From assembly GCF_037325665.1 (NCBI RefSeq), contig NC_090251.1, forward strand, positions 27,104,397 to 27,168,396: a DNA stretch of 64,000 bases, read 5' to 3'. Both the position numbers and the translations under genes were made by a program. Below, piece by piece: positions 10,644 through 21,828 of this stretch (within the stretch, counting starts at the first letter, position 1; each line of letters starts with the position of its first letter). Source of the stretch: Littorina saxatilis (taxonomy: Eukaryota; Mollusca; Gastropoda; Littorinimorpha; Littorinidae). Under the pieces are notes generated by a model that was not told the origin of the DNA, made no database searches, and saw nothing but the letters and a program-made list of their open reading frames with translations.

Positions 10644-13600
10644 TTATCGCAGTGTAACACCCAGCTGGTGAGCCACCCTCAGCCTGAGAACACTCTGCAG
10701 TTTCCAAGAATTGATGTACGACAGGGCGCAGTCATGTGACTGAAACACCAGACGGTAACAGCGGCTGGTCTTGCCCTCGGCGGCGTTGTCAAACTTGTCC
10801 ACCAGGGTTACGCTTGTCACCACATCATCAGCAACCTCTCGCACCACCTCGAAAAAATCTGCTTCCTCGAAGACGCGCTGGGGGCTTTCCCAAAAACTGA
10901 TGTCGTGCACAAAGCACACAGGGTACAGGCTGAACGGTTTGAAAGAGGAGAAGTTCGCAAGTGAGTTAATGCCCTCCTTGGAGAACTGCTCAATGAAGCG
11001 ATCATCTTCCGACCACAGCAGACGTACGTCTGGTAACTGCAGGGCGTGGAAGGCGATATTATCCAGGTAGAGAACAGCTCCCATCTGAGTCGTGGAGACT
11101 TCCTCTGATCCAGCTGTCTGACCATCTCTCACATCACTGAACCTGATCACATGACCAAGTGTTGCACACTTCTGCACCCCTTCTAGCTCCAAGGTCAAGG
11201 CCACATGAATGTTGTTGGTGGTACCTGCCAAGTTCAGAAGATACTTTGTGTTTCTGACCTTCACCTTGGGAGCAGTGTCTTCACGCATGACTGCCCTCAA
11301 CGCTGCACACAGTTGATTGGCCAGGTCATCCATGTTTGTGTCTTCAGACTCGGCAAGAAAAATTGTTTCATGCGACACAGGGAGCTCACAGGAACTGATG
11401 GGACAGTTACGGAAAACTGTGCCCGACATCATCACAGCTTTGGAGGACTTGGACTTTAGCATGTCGCTGAGGTGAGTGAGATTTTCAAACAGGGAACTCC
11501 GCAGGTGAAACAAACTGCGAGCGGTTGCAGACTGAACAGTGCCCAAAATTCCATTTTCTTCAGTGCTTTCAGGTTTCGAGGAGGTTTGTGAAGCAGCACC
11601 ATTGAGAGGTTCAGGCTCTTGTGCGTCGTCATCCGTGTCCATTGCTTTCACTTCTGAGCTTGCTCCGTCATCTCCGGAGACCCCTGATGTTACGCTTTCA
11701 TTTTGTCTCGGCCGTGTCATTTTATGGACAACAAACACAGGGGAAGACACACATGCCAACACACCGGTGGCTGGTTTGCTTGCCGAACCACAAGGTTCAG
11801 CGCACTCCGCTTCTCTCTCCGTGCCATCCCTCTCCACACCATGTCTGAACGATCTCCCTGAAAGACCAGGGCCTGATACTCCTGGCAACAGTTTTGCATC
11901 CCCGGTGGAATCCTCAACAACTGCTGCAGCTTTCTCAATATTCTCCAAGTCTTTCAACTGCTTACTGGAAGGACGGGATGAAGAACCACAGTCTGAAACT
12001 TTGTCAGCACCCTCAGGGTTCACAATGGTGTCCTCTGGTTCCATTTCCGCATCATGGCCAGGATTAACGGCCAGCCATGACTTGTGGCCGCCAAGCACCG
12101 TGGGAAGGGCGGGGTGGTTGCTGTGCAGGACGGTGGGGGAGGGAGAGGTGGCGGAGAGACGAGTGACCAAGTGTTGGTGGAGTCTGTGCAGAGGGTGATT
12201 CTCCTTCTCCAGTAAACTCCACCTGAAAATAAAAATTACTGTATAAATGTTCTCTTCAGCATGTAACACAGCCAGGGTCCCCACTGGTTTTTAGAAACAA
12301 AATTCCATGACTTTTCCATGACTTTCCATGAGCCTCAATAACATTTTCCATGACTAGATCCACAGGTCGCCATTTCCGAACACGCAAACTTTTTACGTCT
12401 TGTCACTGCCAGTTTTGACACTGGCTTGCTTTGCACTGAATTTGAGTCAGTTTCTACGCTCTCTTCGACAAGCAAGTCAAGCATTTGCTACGCAGTCAGA
12501 TTATCGGTAATGTTTGCTGGTCCTGTCATTTCACTAAACTGAACCAGCCACTGTTTGTATCCATCTGCACTTTCGTAAATTCCGTTTCGTAACCGTCACA
12601 GTGACTTGACGAACTGTCATTTTTTTTCACCGCGATACACAGTTCATTGCGAAGATCTTCCTTGGTAATTCGTTCCAATTCCGCATACTTTTTGTTGTCA
12701 AGAAACAACTCGAAAGAAAGTTTCAAACTCATCATCCTCCATCTTGCTTGTCGAAGCGCTAAAGTACTTTATCGATGCAAAAACAAAAGCAGAAAACTTC
12801 GACGAAACCGACTCAAATGCAGCGCAGACGACACGATGAGATAACGGAAGGAAGTGAGCCTCGCTTTGGCTCAAGTGCCGTTAAAAATACCGTTATTCTC
12901 GTATGCAAATACGAACGAGAAGTTGGTCATACGAACAAGCCTTGTGCTGGCGACGCAAATCGCTGCTGGCTGGCAAAGGGGGGGGGGGGGGGGGGGGGGG
13001 GGAGGAATGGGCGACGAAAATAGCCGCTGGCGTGCTAAAGGTTAATTTTTTTTTCTTTCTTATTTTTGTTAAATTCCATGACTTTCCATGACTTGAATTG
13101 AAATTCCATGACTTTCCAGGCCTGGAAAATTAAAAATCAAATTCCATGACTTTCCAGGTTTTCCATGACCTGTACGAACCCTGACAGCTTACATGATACA
13201 CCAAATAAAATCCATGCCGCACACAACACACTGTCCATTTAATCTCCTTTCAAAAAAAATATAGGGGCACTTGAGATAAAAGGACACTGTTGGGACCAAC
13301 CACAGGTGTCTCCCCATACAGGTATCCTTTCATTAATAGGTGTACTTAAGTGAAGTTAATACAGTGGAACCTCTCACAGGGTTCGTACAGTTTTTTTGTT
13401 CTAAAATTCAAGGACTTTTCAAGGACTTTCAAGACCTTCTGAAGAGAAAATCAAGCACCCTCTTACCTTCAAAGCTCGCAATGAAACACTCGCTAGTTAT
13501 TATACCCTCTTCCCGCACGCCGATTTAAATCATTGGATGTTCAAAAACTAATGATAACATTTTTTGTCAAAGGCGACAGATTCGTAGCAGACGATGGTTT

Positions 13601-16600
13601 TAAAGCAGACAGACTCAAAAGGGACTGTAGGTTACTGTTCAACTTTTTCTTTGAGGTTATCAAATAATAAATCATTGCAATTGTTTATTGTGGGTGGTTG
13701 TTGTGTGATCAGTTTGCAGCATTAGAGTTTTTAAGGACTTTCAAGGATCTTGCCAATTTTTTAAGCACTTTCAAGGCCTTGAAACTGACCCCTCTAAATT
13801 CAAGCACTTTCAAGGATTTCAAGCACCTGTACGAACCCTGACTCATAACAACCCCTCCTTATAACTGCACCCCCAGTTTTCTGGCCATGGATGCCCTTCA
13901 CACTGTAACTGACCTCTGAATTGATACGCCCCCTTTTTTTTTTTTTGTTCAGAACAACCGACCTACCAACAAAGGGTCAATAATGACTTTTACCTTTCAC
14001 CAGTTTGTGTCAAATTAAGTTTATACTTACCCAGCACATGCCCCTCTTTAGCCACGCATTGCGGACAGACCATCAAGTGCGGTAGTCAGTATAGTGCATG
14101 CAAAATCTTGAGACCCTGGCAAACTAATTGCTTAACATCTCCACTGAAAGTCTTTACTATGGCATGCACTTTGGTTGTGACAATTGCAAAATCAAGTGTC
14201 CTTTGTCTGACCCCGTCTCACCCTTTGCTTTACAATTGAAGGGCCGCCCTATAGGAGCAGGGGAGGGGGAGGGGGGAGGGGGAGGGGGGAGGGGGAGGGA
14301 GAGAGGGGGTTGGAGTGAGAGGGTAATGGCAGTTAAAAAAAAATTCAAAATGAAAGCATGTGTGCTGCCCACAGACCTGCTAGCATTTTTTCAGCGCGTT
14401 TGTTTGTGAACGTATTTTATGAGTGTGTGTTAATGCACAACACTTCTCTTGACTCAAGTTGAGTGCGTGAGCTGTTTTCTATCAGATTGCTCTGTATAAG
14501 TTCAATTTCTGTGGCAATCGTTCAGTGGTGGTGTAATCATGGCAACACCAACAACAACAAAAACGGAAACTTTTGACGAAGATCAAGTAAAAGTCATAAA
14601 CAAAAGGAGCAAATAAAAGGATAGACCGCAAGTGAACTGCCAAGCAGTTGCCTCCCTATAATAAAACTCGACCAGAAAATTTCCAATACATTTTTAGGTC
14701 TATTTCACGACCAATTTTTCTGAATACCGGTATTCTCAAGATCGTTACACGAGAGTGTCATTTAAGGGGAGGAGTTGTTATGGGAGGCTCCACTGTATTT
14801 GCAAACAGCTGTCAAAGAACACACACTGTTTCTTTTTCTTAAAAAAAAGTAACCACTAAGCCCCCGGTGTGCCTTACCGGTCTAACTTTCGCCTGATGTA
14901 GGCAGACACAACAAAGTCCTGGTTATCCTGGTGAATAAAACGTCTGCTGGCATCAACGCTGGGAACTGTCACACTGCGGGCCATCTCAAAGACGTGAACG
15001 AGCGCACTGTCTGTGTTGAAGCATTTGTCTTGAAACCTGAAACATACGCCATCAGCACTGTAACAAAACAGTCGACAGTAAAGAAACCCTAACTCTTGAG
15101 AACAGATAGCTTTGTGGATGTAAAAAAAATACCAAATGTGACACAAAAACTACACCCATCTCTACTCATCATCATGCAAGTAACCCAGTGGGAAAAAAAT
15201 TAACCAAAGCAGTATTGGGGTCAGACTTGTTAAGAGGATGACCACACAGAGGCACCCCCCCCCCCCCCCCCCCCCCACATCTAATTCCCCTCCCATTGAC
15301 AAAACGTTTCTTTCTTTCTTTATTTGGTGTTTAACGTAGTTTTCAAACACGAAGGTTATATCGCGACGGGGAAAGGGGGAGATGGGATAGAGCCACTTGT
15401 TAATTGTCTCTTGTTCACAAAAGCACTAATCAAAACTTTGCTCCAGGGGCTTGCAACGTAGTACAATATATTACCTTACTGGGAGAATGCAAGTTTCCAG
15501 TACAAAGGACTTAACATTTCTTACATACTGCTTGACTAAAATCTTTACAAAAATTGACTATATTCTATACAAGAGACACTTAACAAGGGTAAAAGGAGAA
15601 ACAGAATCTGTTAGTCGCCTCTTACGACATGCTGGGGAGCATCGGGTAAATTCTTCCCCCTAACCCGCGGGGGGGATGACAAAACGTTATTCAGTTAATA
15701 TTCTAAACACATCTTACACTGTTTAAAACGCACTCGAAAAGAAGAAATGCTTTCAACCACATTATAAACCATACCTAAAGCCAACACTATGGTAGCGTGG
15801 GAAATCCTGGGTCTGGAATGGGTAAATCTGTGTCAGTATCAGGCCTGCGTTGGCTGCCATGGAAACCGCCTGCCAGCTGTCATGCCAAGATCTCATTGGC
15901 TGGTCTGCTGGGGTACCACCCTGACCTTTGCAAAGGGTTACCATGACCTGTCCTCTCTTAGAGTCAAGGATGTTCTTCACACTGAGGAAGAAAGTGTTTA
16001 CCCCCTTTTGTTTTATATTTGCATGACTAAAGTATACCTGTCATGAAAGGCCACCTGCAATGTAGGGACACTTTTAGCGGGTCCCAAGGGTGTCCTTTTA
16101 TCTTGGGTACCACTGTAATACTAAATAGCACAAAACATGACCAAAGTCCAACAGACACTTCTAATATCCCTTTACCTGTGTAGCCAACATTTTAAGCTGG
16201 CAACAAGAAGAATGAGACTGTGCCAAAAGGTGACGTTTTCATGTCAGTATGTCCCAAATGACATCACCAGTACATTTTTCATTCTATCTAATCTGTTTTC
16301 GTTCTATTTTTTCTATTGATTGCCAACTGGAATGGAAGAGCACAAAAAGTGTAACTTGATATGTAGTTTCTCTAGAGGGAAAAACATCTTCCACTTTCAT
16401 GTCAGTGTGTCCCATGCAACATACATTTGCCAAACAGCTATGTGCAAGTAGATTATTTGTTAGTGGTATAGAAAATACTGATCAACAATTAAAGTCAGTT
16501 TTCACATTCATTTTCTACCTATTTCTTATTTGTTTATTCTGTTGGCAATGGTGAAATGTCAGCAATCGTGTGTCATTCGGGACAGTAGACATGACACCTG

Positions 16601-17665
16601 ACCTTTTGGCACAGTCTCGAATGCGTATGTTTAAATTGTTCACAGAATCACAGGTTTGAAAGTGGTATGCCAAACTGAGATGAGGATTTAATTGGATACT
16701 CAACTCATAAATTCTATCAAAAAATACTACTAATGCAACTTTCTCATACCCTACCCTGGTCCAGACAATGCTGAAACACTTATGCAAGTGTCAATATTGT
16801 ACATAAGTAATTCTGTAAAGATTGAGTGCCATATAATACATAAAACACAACTACACACACAAATTAAAAATGAATCAACTTTCATTCGGGTTTCTGATCG
16901 GTTTCATGTTATATAAATCAAATCAAATCAGACCTGCTGAAAAAGTCTGAGAGGAGAGCTCTGTTCTTTTTGATGTTGTGACGGTCAGCCAGGGGAAAGT
17001 TGAAGACCACCCTCTCATACTCATGGAGCTTGATATCAGGATGGTTGTGCATGTCAACAGCGTCCACCTCAAATAGAACCATCGCTCCTGAAAATAAACA
17101 TGTACATTGTATAAGAAAGCAATGAACATCAAGACTACGGCATGACTTAACTTGAGAAACTAAAATTCATTAACTACAAGAGTCACAGGGTGCTGTAATG
17201 CCATGTTCTTATCTTAACTTCTCTTGATCTTCTAATATCAGCTATAACAGATAATATAGAATTTGCCTACTTGTGCCAAATTCATTGTTCGCACTGGCTA
17301 TACGCACTCGGAGTATATATGTCGTAACGAAATCTGGTAATTGCCGAATTCGTGAAATCGGCAACCTATTTGCCGAATTCGTGAAATCGGCAATCGCTTG
17401 CCGAGAACGCGAATTCGGCAGGCTATTGCCGAAATTGTGAAAAGCCTGATTAAAGTTGTCGAATTCGTGAAATCGGCAACTGATTTCACGAAATCGGCAA
17501 TCGATTTCACGAAATCGACGATTTTGTCGATTTCACGAATTCGGCAACTTTAAACAGGTTTTGGTACAACAGAATTTTCTGTAGCCGATTTGTCACGAGT
17601 TGACTGAATAAATGAGATAGAGGAAGGTAAATCGGTGAATATGGCCTTGTGTGTGACTGCGTGTG

Positions 17666-17698
<33 letters not shown>

Positions 17699-18723
17699 AC
17701 GTGTGTGTGTCTTGTGTGGTGGCGGTGGTGGTGGCGGTGTGTGTGTGTGTGTGTGTGTCTTGTGTGGTGGTGGTGGTGTGTGTGTGTGCCTTGTGTGGTG
17801 GTGGTGGTGGTGTGTGTATGTGCATAGAATGACAATGGCATGAACGAGCACGGCATTTTTGTTTGTTTAATAATTATCATTGCTGAAGACCATGCATGTG
17901 CAAATTTCAGGGAAAAGGGGAAATTTCAGGCAAAGGGAGAACGGTTGTTCAAATTTCGATGCGCTGACGAATTCTTTTGCAGCATGACAAATCGCAGACC
18001 TTCCGCCCATTTGCTGCAGGAGTTGTCTGTTGTCCATGCAATTAACATCTGCTTGATGTCATGGTTTGATCTTTCGACGCTACCTTGGCTTTGGGGGTGC
18101 CTCGGCCGCCGCGCCCATGCACGATCATCAGCGAAGGCCACAATTCTTTCAATTCGTATACCACTTTCGCCGCGAATTCACGACCAGTCGCTCTGCAAGA
18201 TGCATGGGGCTCCTATCAGTGTAAAAAATATCAATCAAGTTGTAGGCGACTTCTGCAGCGGTCCTCGACTTCAGTGGTCTCAGAAAATTGAACTTAGTGA
18301 AGTGATCCTGGTAGTTCATTATATTCACGTAGTCTCTATCTGGCTGTGACTCCATGATGATGAGGTCCACCTGTCCTCGCGAACCCAAGCCCGAACTGCA
18401 AAATGGTTTCACCACCAGTCCCTTGTTTGGCTTTGACTTCTTCTTCTGACACGATTCGCAGTTTGCTAGGAATATGGCCACCATCCGTTCAGTAATATTG
18501 CAGTATTTGTCGTGAAGTCCGAGGCGTGTCTTCTTTACTCCTCCGTGTCCGGTACTGACATGGGCCTCCAGGATGCGTTGGAATAAATCCTCCTTGGTTA
18601 TCAAGTACCTTGGGTGTGCGGTGGCATCGTTTCGTTTCTGGATTTAAGAAAAGCGAGTTTCAAAACGGGCAATAGATAGTATGTTCATGTTGACAGATGT
18701 ATTGTTATTTGATAAATGTCACA

Positions 18724-18792
<69 letters not shown>

Positions 18793-18836
18793 ACACAAAC
18801 ACATGTGTCTGATTTCCATAAATGACTAACTACAAT

Positions 18837-18903
<67 letters not shown>

Positions 18904-18976
18904 GAGACACAGAGACAGACAGAGAGAGACACACAGAGAGAGACAGAGAGACTGAGAGACACAGAGAGAGAGAGAC

Positions 18977-19021
<45 letters not shown>

Positions 19022-19044
19022 GAGAGACACACAGAGAGAGACAC

Positions 19045-19075
<31 letters not shown>

Positions 19076-19076
19076 C

Positions 19077-19111
<35 letters not shown>

Positions 19112-19286
19112 GAGAGACACACAGAGATAGAGACAGAGAGAGAGACAGAGAGAGACAGAGAGAGAGACAGAGAGAGAGAGACAGACAGACAGACAGAGAG
19201 AGACACACAGAGAGAGACAGAGAGAGAGACAGAGAGAGAGACAGAGAGAGAGAGAGAGAAAGAGAGAGACAGAGAGACACAGAGAT

Positions 19287-19343
<57 letters not shown>

Positions 19344-19348
19344 GAGAC

Positions 19349-19379
<31 letters not shown>

Positions 19380-19416
19380 CAGAGAGAAATAGAGAGAGAC
19401 AGAGAGACGGAGAGAG

Positions 19417-19461
<45 letters not shown>

Positions 19462-21393
19462 GAGAGAGAGAGGAGATGTTTATTACCTTTATTATTCTCT
19501 GTGAGCCAGCTATGTCCAACAGTTCAAACCGGCTTCTCAAATAGTAGTAACCGCGATCTTTGGTTTGCGGACCAGCAAGTGTTGAAATCATTGTATTGTA
19601 ATCCTTTCTACTTGGTAGAATGTGCACGCTAAATTTCTCTTTTCTGATGGCATCATCAACTCTGTCGGCAAACAGTGCCTCCATCATTGAAAGCTTCCTT
19701 GTTATGAAGGAAATTGTGAATATAATTTGGGCTCCACATTTTTCTTTTTTAAAGGGTGAGTATTTTTCACCGTTTATTTCAACTACATAAAGACCGATAT
19801 GCACGTGAAAGTGACTGAACATTGTGGAGTTAACTCCAAGTCGACGGGGTTACCACAGGAAAGAGAAGAAGAAGAAGAAGATGAGCACAGAGAACAGTTC
19901 AGTTTGCCATCAGACGCGTGACAGCTCAGCTACACTACATTCTGTTGCACCAAAACATGTTTAAAGTTGCCGAATTCGTGAAATCGACAAAATCGTCGAT
20001 TTCGTGAAATCGATTGACGATTACGTGAAATCCGTTGCCGATTTCACGAATTCGACAACTTTAATCTGGCCTTTCACGATTTCGGCAATAGCCTGCCGAA
20101 TTCGCGTTCTCGGCAAGCGATTGCCGATTTCACGAATTCGGCAAATACGTTGCCGATTTCACGAATTCGGCAATTACCAGATTTCGTTACGACATATACA
20201 AGAGTGTATACACTCTGGCTTTAACTTCTGGTCGCGAAGCGAATTTGCCATTCGACACCACTTTGCGATAGGAACGCAGAGCAGGTGATTATAAGAGTAC
20301 AAAGAAACGTAAACAATCTGATGCTACACGGCCTTTGCTGTGACGTAGATTACATTTTTGACACTGAACCGCATCAACACTCGGAGCGTCATTCGACGCC
20401 ATTTTGCGAAGGTACGCTTCACTGTCGATTCATGGTATCAAAGTATGCTGGGAACAAATTTAAACACAGACAAAAACAAACACACACACACAACTGATGC
20501 TTCATGGAAGTTTATTGTCGGAGTTTGGAACACACTTGGAGTGTAGAAACGGTTGTATACAATGTGAATGTACATTATTTGCCAACCCTCGATACGTCGG
20601 ACTGATTTTTCATTGGCTACTTCCTAACGACTTGTTAGGGGGCATTTCATTGGCTACAGATTTGTAACAGAGCTTTTCATTGCCGGAGTGTATACAGACT
20701 CATCGATCCTGTGTACACTCAGAGTGCGTATAGCTTTTGCCTTCATTGTTCAGGCCTAAAAAAAAAATAGGTGTGGTTACGGTAACCCGACCTACCCTAT
20801 TTTTAGGGGCCGATCCTATAACTTTTTATTACATTTGTCAAAAAAAAAAAAAAAAAAAAAAAACGAGTGCAAAAAACGCAATGAAAGCGAAAGCGCCCGT
20901 GTCGCACACTTATTTCCCTGTCAAGTAGGTTTAATTTGTACACATTAGAAAAAAAAGTTTAAAAAAAAGTGATTGCCTACCTACCTACCCTATTTTTTTT
21001 GGCTATGTTAGTTGTTACCGTAACCACACCTATTTTATTTTTTTTTTGCCTCAGCAAGAAAGTTTTGAAACACACAGTGCAGCTGCTGGGATCGAGAGGG
21101 TTGAAATAAGACACAACTGCTGCTGTTTCTTTCTCACGACAGAACGGGATGTTCAATCTACAAGCTAGATCATTTGTAACTTCTTCTGTATCAAGTCAAA
21201 ACTCACTTGCTTTCTCCAAAAATGCAATGTTACTTGCTGCCAGACGATGGGACTCTTGAACCGCCACAAAAGTGTCAATGCAGGATGCCGTCAGTTGAGG
21301 TCCGGAAACTGTTCTATTCTCGATCAGAGAAGCTGACAGCGAAAAGTTGCCCTCTCCAACAAGGAGTATACGACCTTCTGTTGGTTGATTCAT
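10644..21393 (-). CDS. FDXACB1: FDXACB1-like: ferredoxin-fold anticodon-binding domain protein
   Basis: Five exons join in phase: 21207-21393, 16934-17087, 15775-15981, 14878-15036 and 10644-12222, all with GT-AG introns, giving 761 codons plus stop. Residues 8-23 (RILLVGEGNFSLSASL) are the glycine-rich SAM-binding-type loop of the BMT5-like (DUF2431) Rossmann domain. It continues with RVVFNFPLADRHNIKKNRAL in exon 2, MVTLCKGQGGTPADQP-WHDSWQ in exon 3 and RFQDKCFNTDSALVHVFE in exon 4. Exon 5 has a long low-complexity acidic/Ser linker, then the C-terminal FDX-ACB domain (about residues 665-761) with PVCFVHDISFW, DFFEVVREVADDVVTSVTLV and RCYRLVFQS, ending GVTLR. Such a C-terminal domain binds the anticodon in mitochondrial PheRS. 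Vertebrate FDXACB1 is shorter (about 620 aa), the difference being the linker. No function is proven for the family. Intron 1 holds a DNA transposon and a MITE. Confidence 0.93.
12273..13183. mobile_element. hAT-like element (CAGGG/CCCTG ends) with ORF remnant
   Basis: The left terminus is CAGGGTCCCCACTGG. The right terminus is CTGTACGAACCCTG, with identical ACAGC pentamers outside (12268-12272, 13184-13188). Both ends carry iterated AAATTCCATGACTTTCCATG words. A minus-strand frame at 12526-12735 (69 aa, motifs FLDNKKYAELERITKEDL and SSSHCDGYETEFTKVQM) looks protein-like and may be a transposase fragment or a captured exon. A 27-bp G run at 12977-13001 disrupts the middle. It lies in FDXACB1 intron 4. 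Confidence 0.65.
13377..13840. mobile_element. hAT-like MITE with CAGGGTTCGTACAG ends
   Basis: The perfect inverted ends CAGGGTTCGTACAG and CTGTACGAACCCTG enclose 464 bp. The ends carry iterated TTCAAGGACTTTCAAGG words. Flanking pentamers are TCTCA and ACTCA, one mismatch. There is no coding capacity. The surrounding ACAGTGGAACCTCTCA and AACAACCCCTCCTTATAACTG suggest it landed in an older MITE. Confidence 0.75.
13841..14877. other. FDXACB1 intron 4 remainder, no gene seen
   Basis: It contains a T run near 13930, a GGGAGG-rich purine tract at 14258-14310 and AT-rich sequence. No exon of either strand could be supported. Confidence 0.6.
15309..15676 (-). mobile_element. SINE with CTTTCTTT tail, complete copy
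   Basis: It is flanked by a perfect 12-bp duplication TGACAAAACGTT (15297-15308 and 15677-15688). On the minus strand it starts at CCCGCGGGTTAGGGGGAAG, contains GTCGTAAGAGGCGACTAAC, and ends AACACCAAATAAAGAAAGAAA. Length is 368 bp. Other copies are at 26890-26951, 36060-36800, 54711-54750, 58309-58704 and 59888-60086. It lies in FDXACB1 intron 3, in the sense orientation. A 26-base C run just upstream (15256-15278) is an assembly risk. Confidence 0.9.
15982..16933. other. FDXACB1 intron 2, old MITE remnants only
   Basis: At 16045-16115 there are remnants of a short TACAGTGG-type element: CCACCTGCAATGTAGGGACA, then TTTATCTTGGGTACCACTGTA. The inverted pair near 16210 and 16600 (GTGCCAAAAGGT / ACCTTTTGGCAC with flanking TTCATGTCAG) hints at a decayed duplication. 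No exon was seen. Confidence 0.45.
17650..17822. repeat. (GT)n / GTGGTGGTG compound microsatellite
   Basis: GT runs alternate with GGTGGTGGT blocks. The frames rich in His/Thr or Val/Cys are artefacts of the repeat. It is internal to the Ginger-like element. Confidence 0.85.
17926..18637 (-). pseudogene. Integrase-type transposase, broken (KRBA2/Ginger-like)
   Basis: After an acceptor CTTAAATCCAG at 18638, the frame reads RYLITKEDLFQRILEAHVS, then HGGVKKTRLGL, ANCESCQKKKSK (an H2C2-type zinc module), RGQVDLIIMESQPDRDYVNI (first catalytic Asp) and NYQDHFTKFNFLRPLKSRTA. Further on, in another frame, come RPRHPQSQGSVERSNHDIKQ (the conserved PRHPQSQGSVER with the catalytic Glu) and FVMLQKNSSAH. 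The order and spacing match the KRBA2-like integrase core of Ginger-type transposases. The middle of the core, around the second Asp, is not in one frame, so several breaks are present. It ends at 17926, about 345 bp before the left TIR inner edge. Retroviral integrases share the fold, but TIRs and a 4-bp duplication place this in a DNA transposon. Confidence 0.85.
18721..18796. repeat. (AC)n with (GC)n microsatellite
   Basis: AC repeats pass into a CGCGCGCGCG stretch, internal to the Ginger-like element. Confidence 0.9.
18839..19471. repeat. Long (GA)n/(GACA)n microsatellite, about 630 bp
   Basis: GAGA and GACAGACA words alternate for over 600 bp. It lies between the two coding parts of the transposon, in what looks like its intron (donor AAAG/GTAATA at 19487/19486). 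The Ser-Leu open frames over it are artefacts. Confidence 0.95.
19487..19822 (-). CDS. N-terminal exon of the Ginger-like transposase
   Basis: The minus-strand frame includes KLSMMEALFADRVDDAIRKE, HILPSRKDYNTMISTLAGP and GYYYLRSRFELLDIAGSQRI. The motif order (L-sr-dY-tiis-L ... YYLr-rFEllDi) is that of the region ahead of the H2C2 module in KRBA2-like integrase proteins. A GTAATA donor follows at 19486. Joined in sense with the 17926-18637 exon it spans an ~850-bp intron filled by microsatellites. The start is uncertain: Met at 19822, or the SMMEAL methionine downstream. Confidence 0.65.
20203..20735. repeat. Flank with repeated GAGTGTATACACTC palindromes
   Basis: GAGTGTATACACTC at 20203-20216 is a perfect palindrome. 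Related words are GGAGTGTATACAGACTC near 20685 and TGTACACTCAGAGTGCGTATAGC at about 20712-20734. The last matches, inverted, GGCTATACGCACTCGGAGT just left of the transposon (17296-17314). The pair may be the ends of an older element into which the Ginger-like copy inserted. Confidence 0.4.
20753..21050. mobile_element. MITE with AGGTGTGGTTACGGTAAC inverted ends
   Basis: AAAATAGGTGTGGTTACGGT at 20764 is mirrored by ACCGTAACCACACCTATTTT at 21016-21035. The arms extend outward through A/T runs to AGGC/GCCT. The interior repeats CCTACCCTATTTTT. About 300 bp, non-coding, in FDXACB1 intron 1 close to exon 1. Confidence 0.8.
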
Positions 21394-21828
21394 TGTTGAC
21401 CTTCTCTTTTTCTGTCAGTTTCAATAATATTCATCAACAACAACTAATACAAAGCTAAACCGAACAGACGACGCGCCAAGCATGAAGGGAGGAAGGGAAG
21501 GTACTCTCGTTACTCTGGTTAAAGCAAAATAAGGACTATGGAAAGACACGAACTAATCCCACTCTCTCTTCCAGTCTGGTTGGAAGAATAAAAACATGTC
21601 CCTTTTAATTGTCTTTCCGACAGATTTCAGTATTTCCGGGCGGTTCGTCTATTGAAGAGTGGTCATGTCATTATTAAATAGGTAACATGCGCCTTGAGTC
21701 CGTCGCCTTGTGTGGCACGGTGAGATACGTGCGCGATATAAATCCTCGTAAATAAATAAAATGTCAAAACACAGTGATTCTTAGTAATTATAATAAGCTA
21801 CTCAAATGACTAACTGAATAATAAAAAC

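Larger units (their letters stand above)
17320..20194 (-). mobile_element. Ginger-like DNA transposon, 262-bp TIRs with iterated palindromes
   Basis: The ends TGTCGTAACGAAATCTGG and their inverse are flanked by a 4-bp duplication TATA (17316-17319, 20195-20198). The terminal inverted repeats run 17320-17581 and 19933-20194 with about nine mismatches by eye. Each contains about eight whole or partial copies of TTGCCGA-N10-TCGGCAA, itself an imperfect palindrome with core AATTCGTGAAA. The coding part is on the minus strand: an N-terminal exon at 19487-19822 and an integrase-type exon at 17926-18637. It also carries (GT)n, (AC)n and a 600-bp (GA)n tract. It sits in FDXACB1 intron 1. Ginger elements are cut-and-paste DNA transposons with an integrase-like transposase (established family). 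The integrase frame is interrupted, so this copy is not expected to be active. Confidence 0.9.

Noticed and set aside
11539-12198. 219-codon plus-strand frame opposite FDXACB1 exon 5
   Set aside because: Antisense shadow of the Ser/Pro/Glu-rich linker; the minus-strand frame is supported by domains on both sides.
18149-18604. Retrovirus or LTR-element integrase
   Set aside because: No LTRs, primer-binding site, capsid or reverse transcriptase accompany it; 262-bp inverted ends with a 4-bp duplication identify a DNA transposon.
18705-19280. Long Ser/Leu/Cys or Arg/Glu frames over GA/CT tracts (also 25.2-25.8, 39.9, 63.4-63.7 kb)
   Set aside because: They exist in several frames at once because the dinucleotide repeat has no stops; nothing conserved lies inside.
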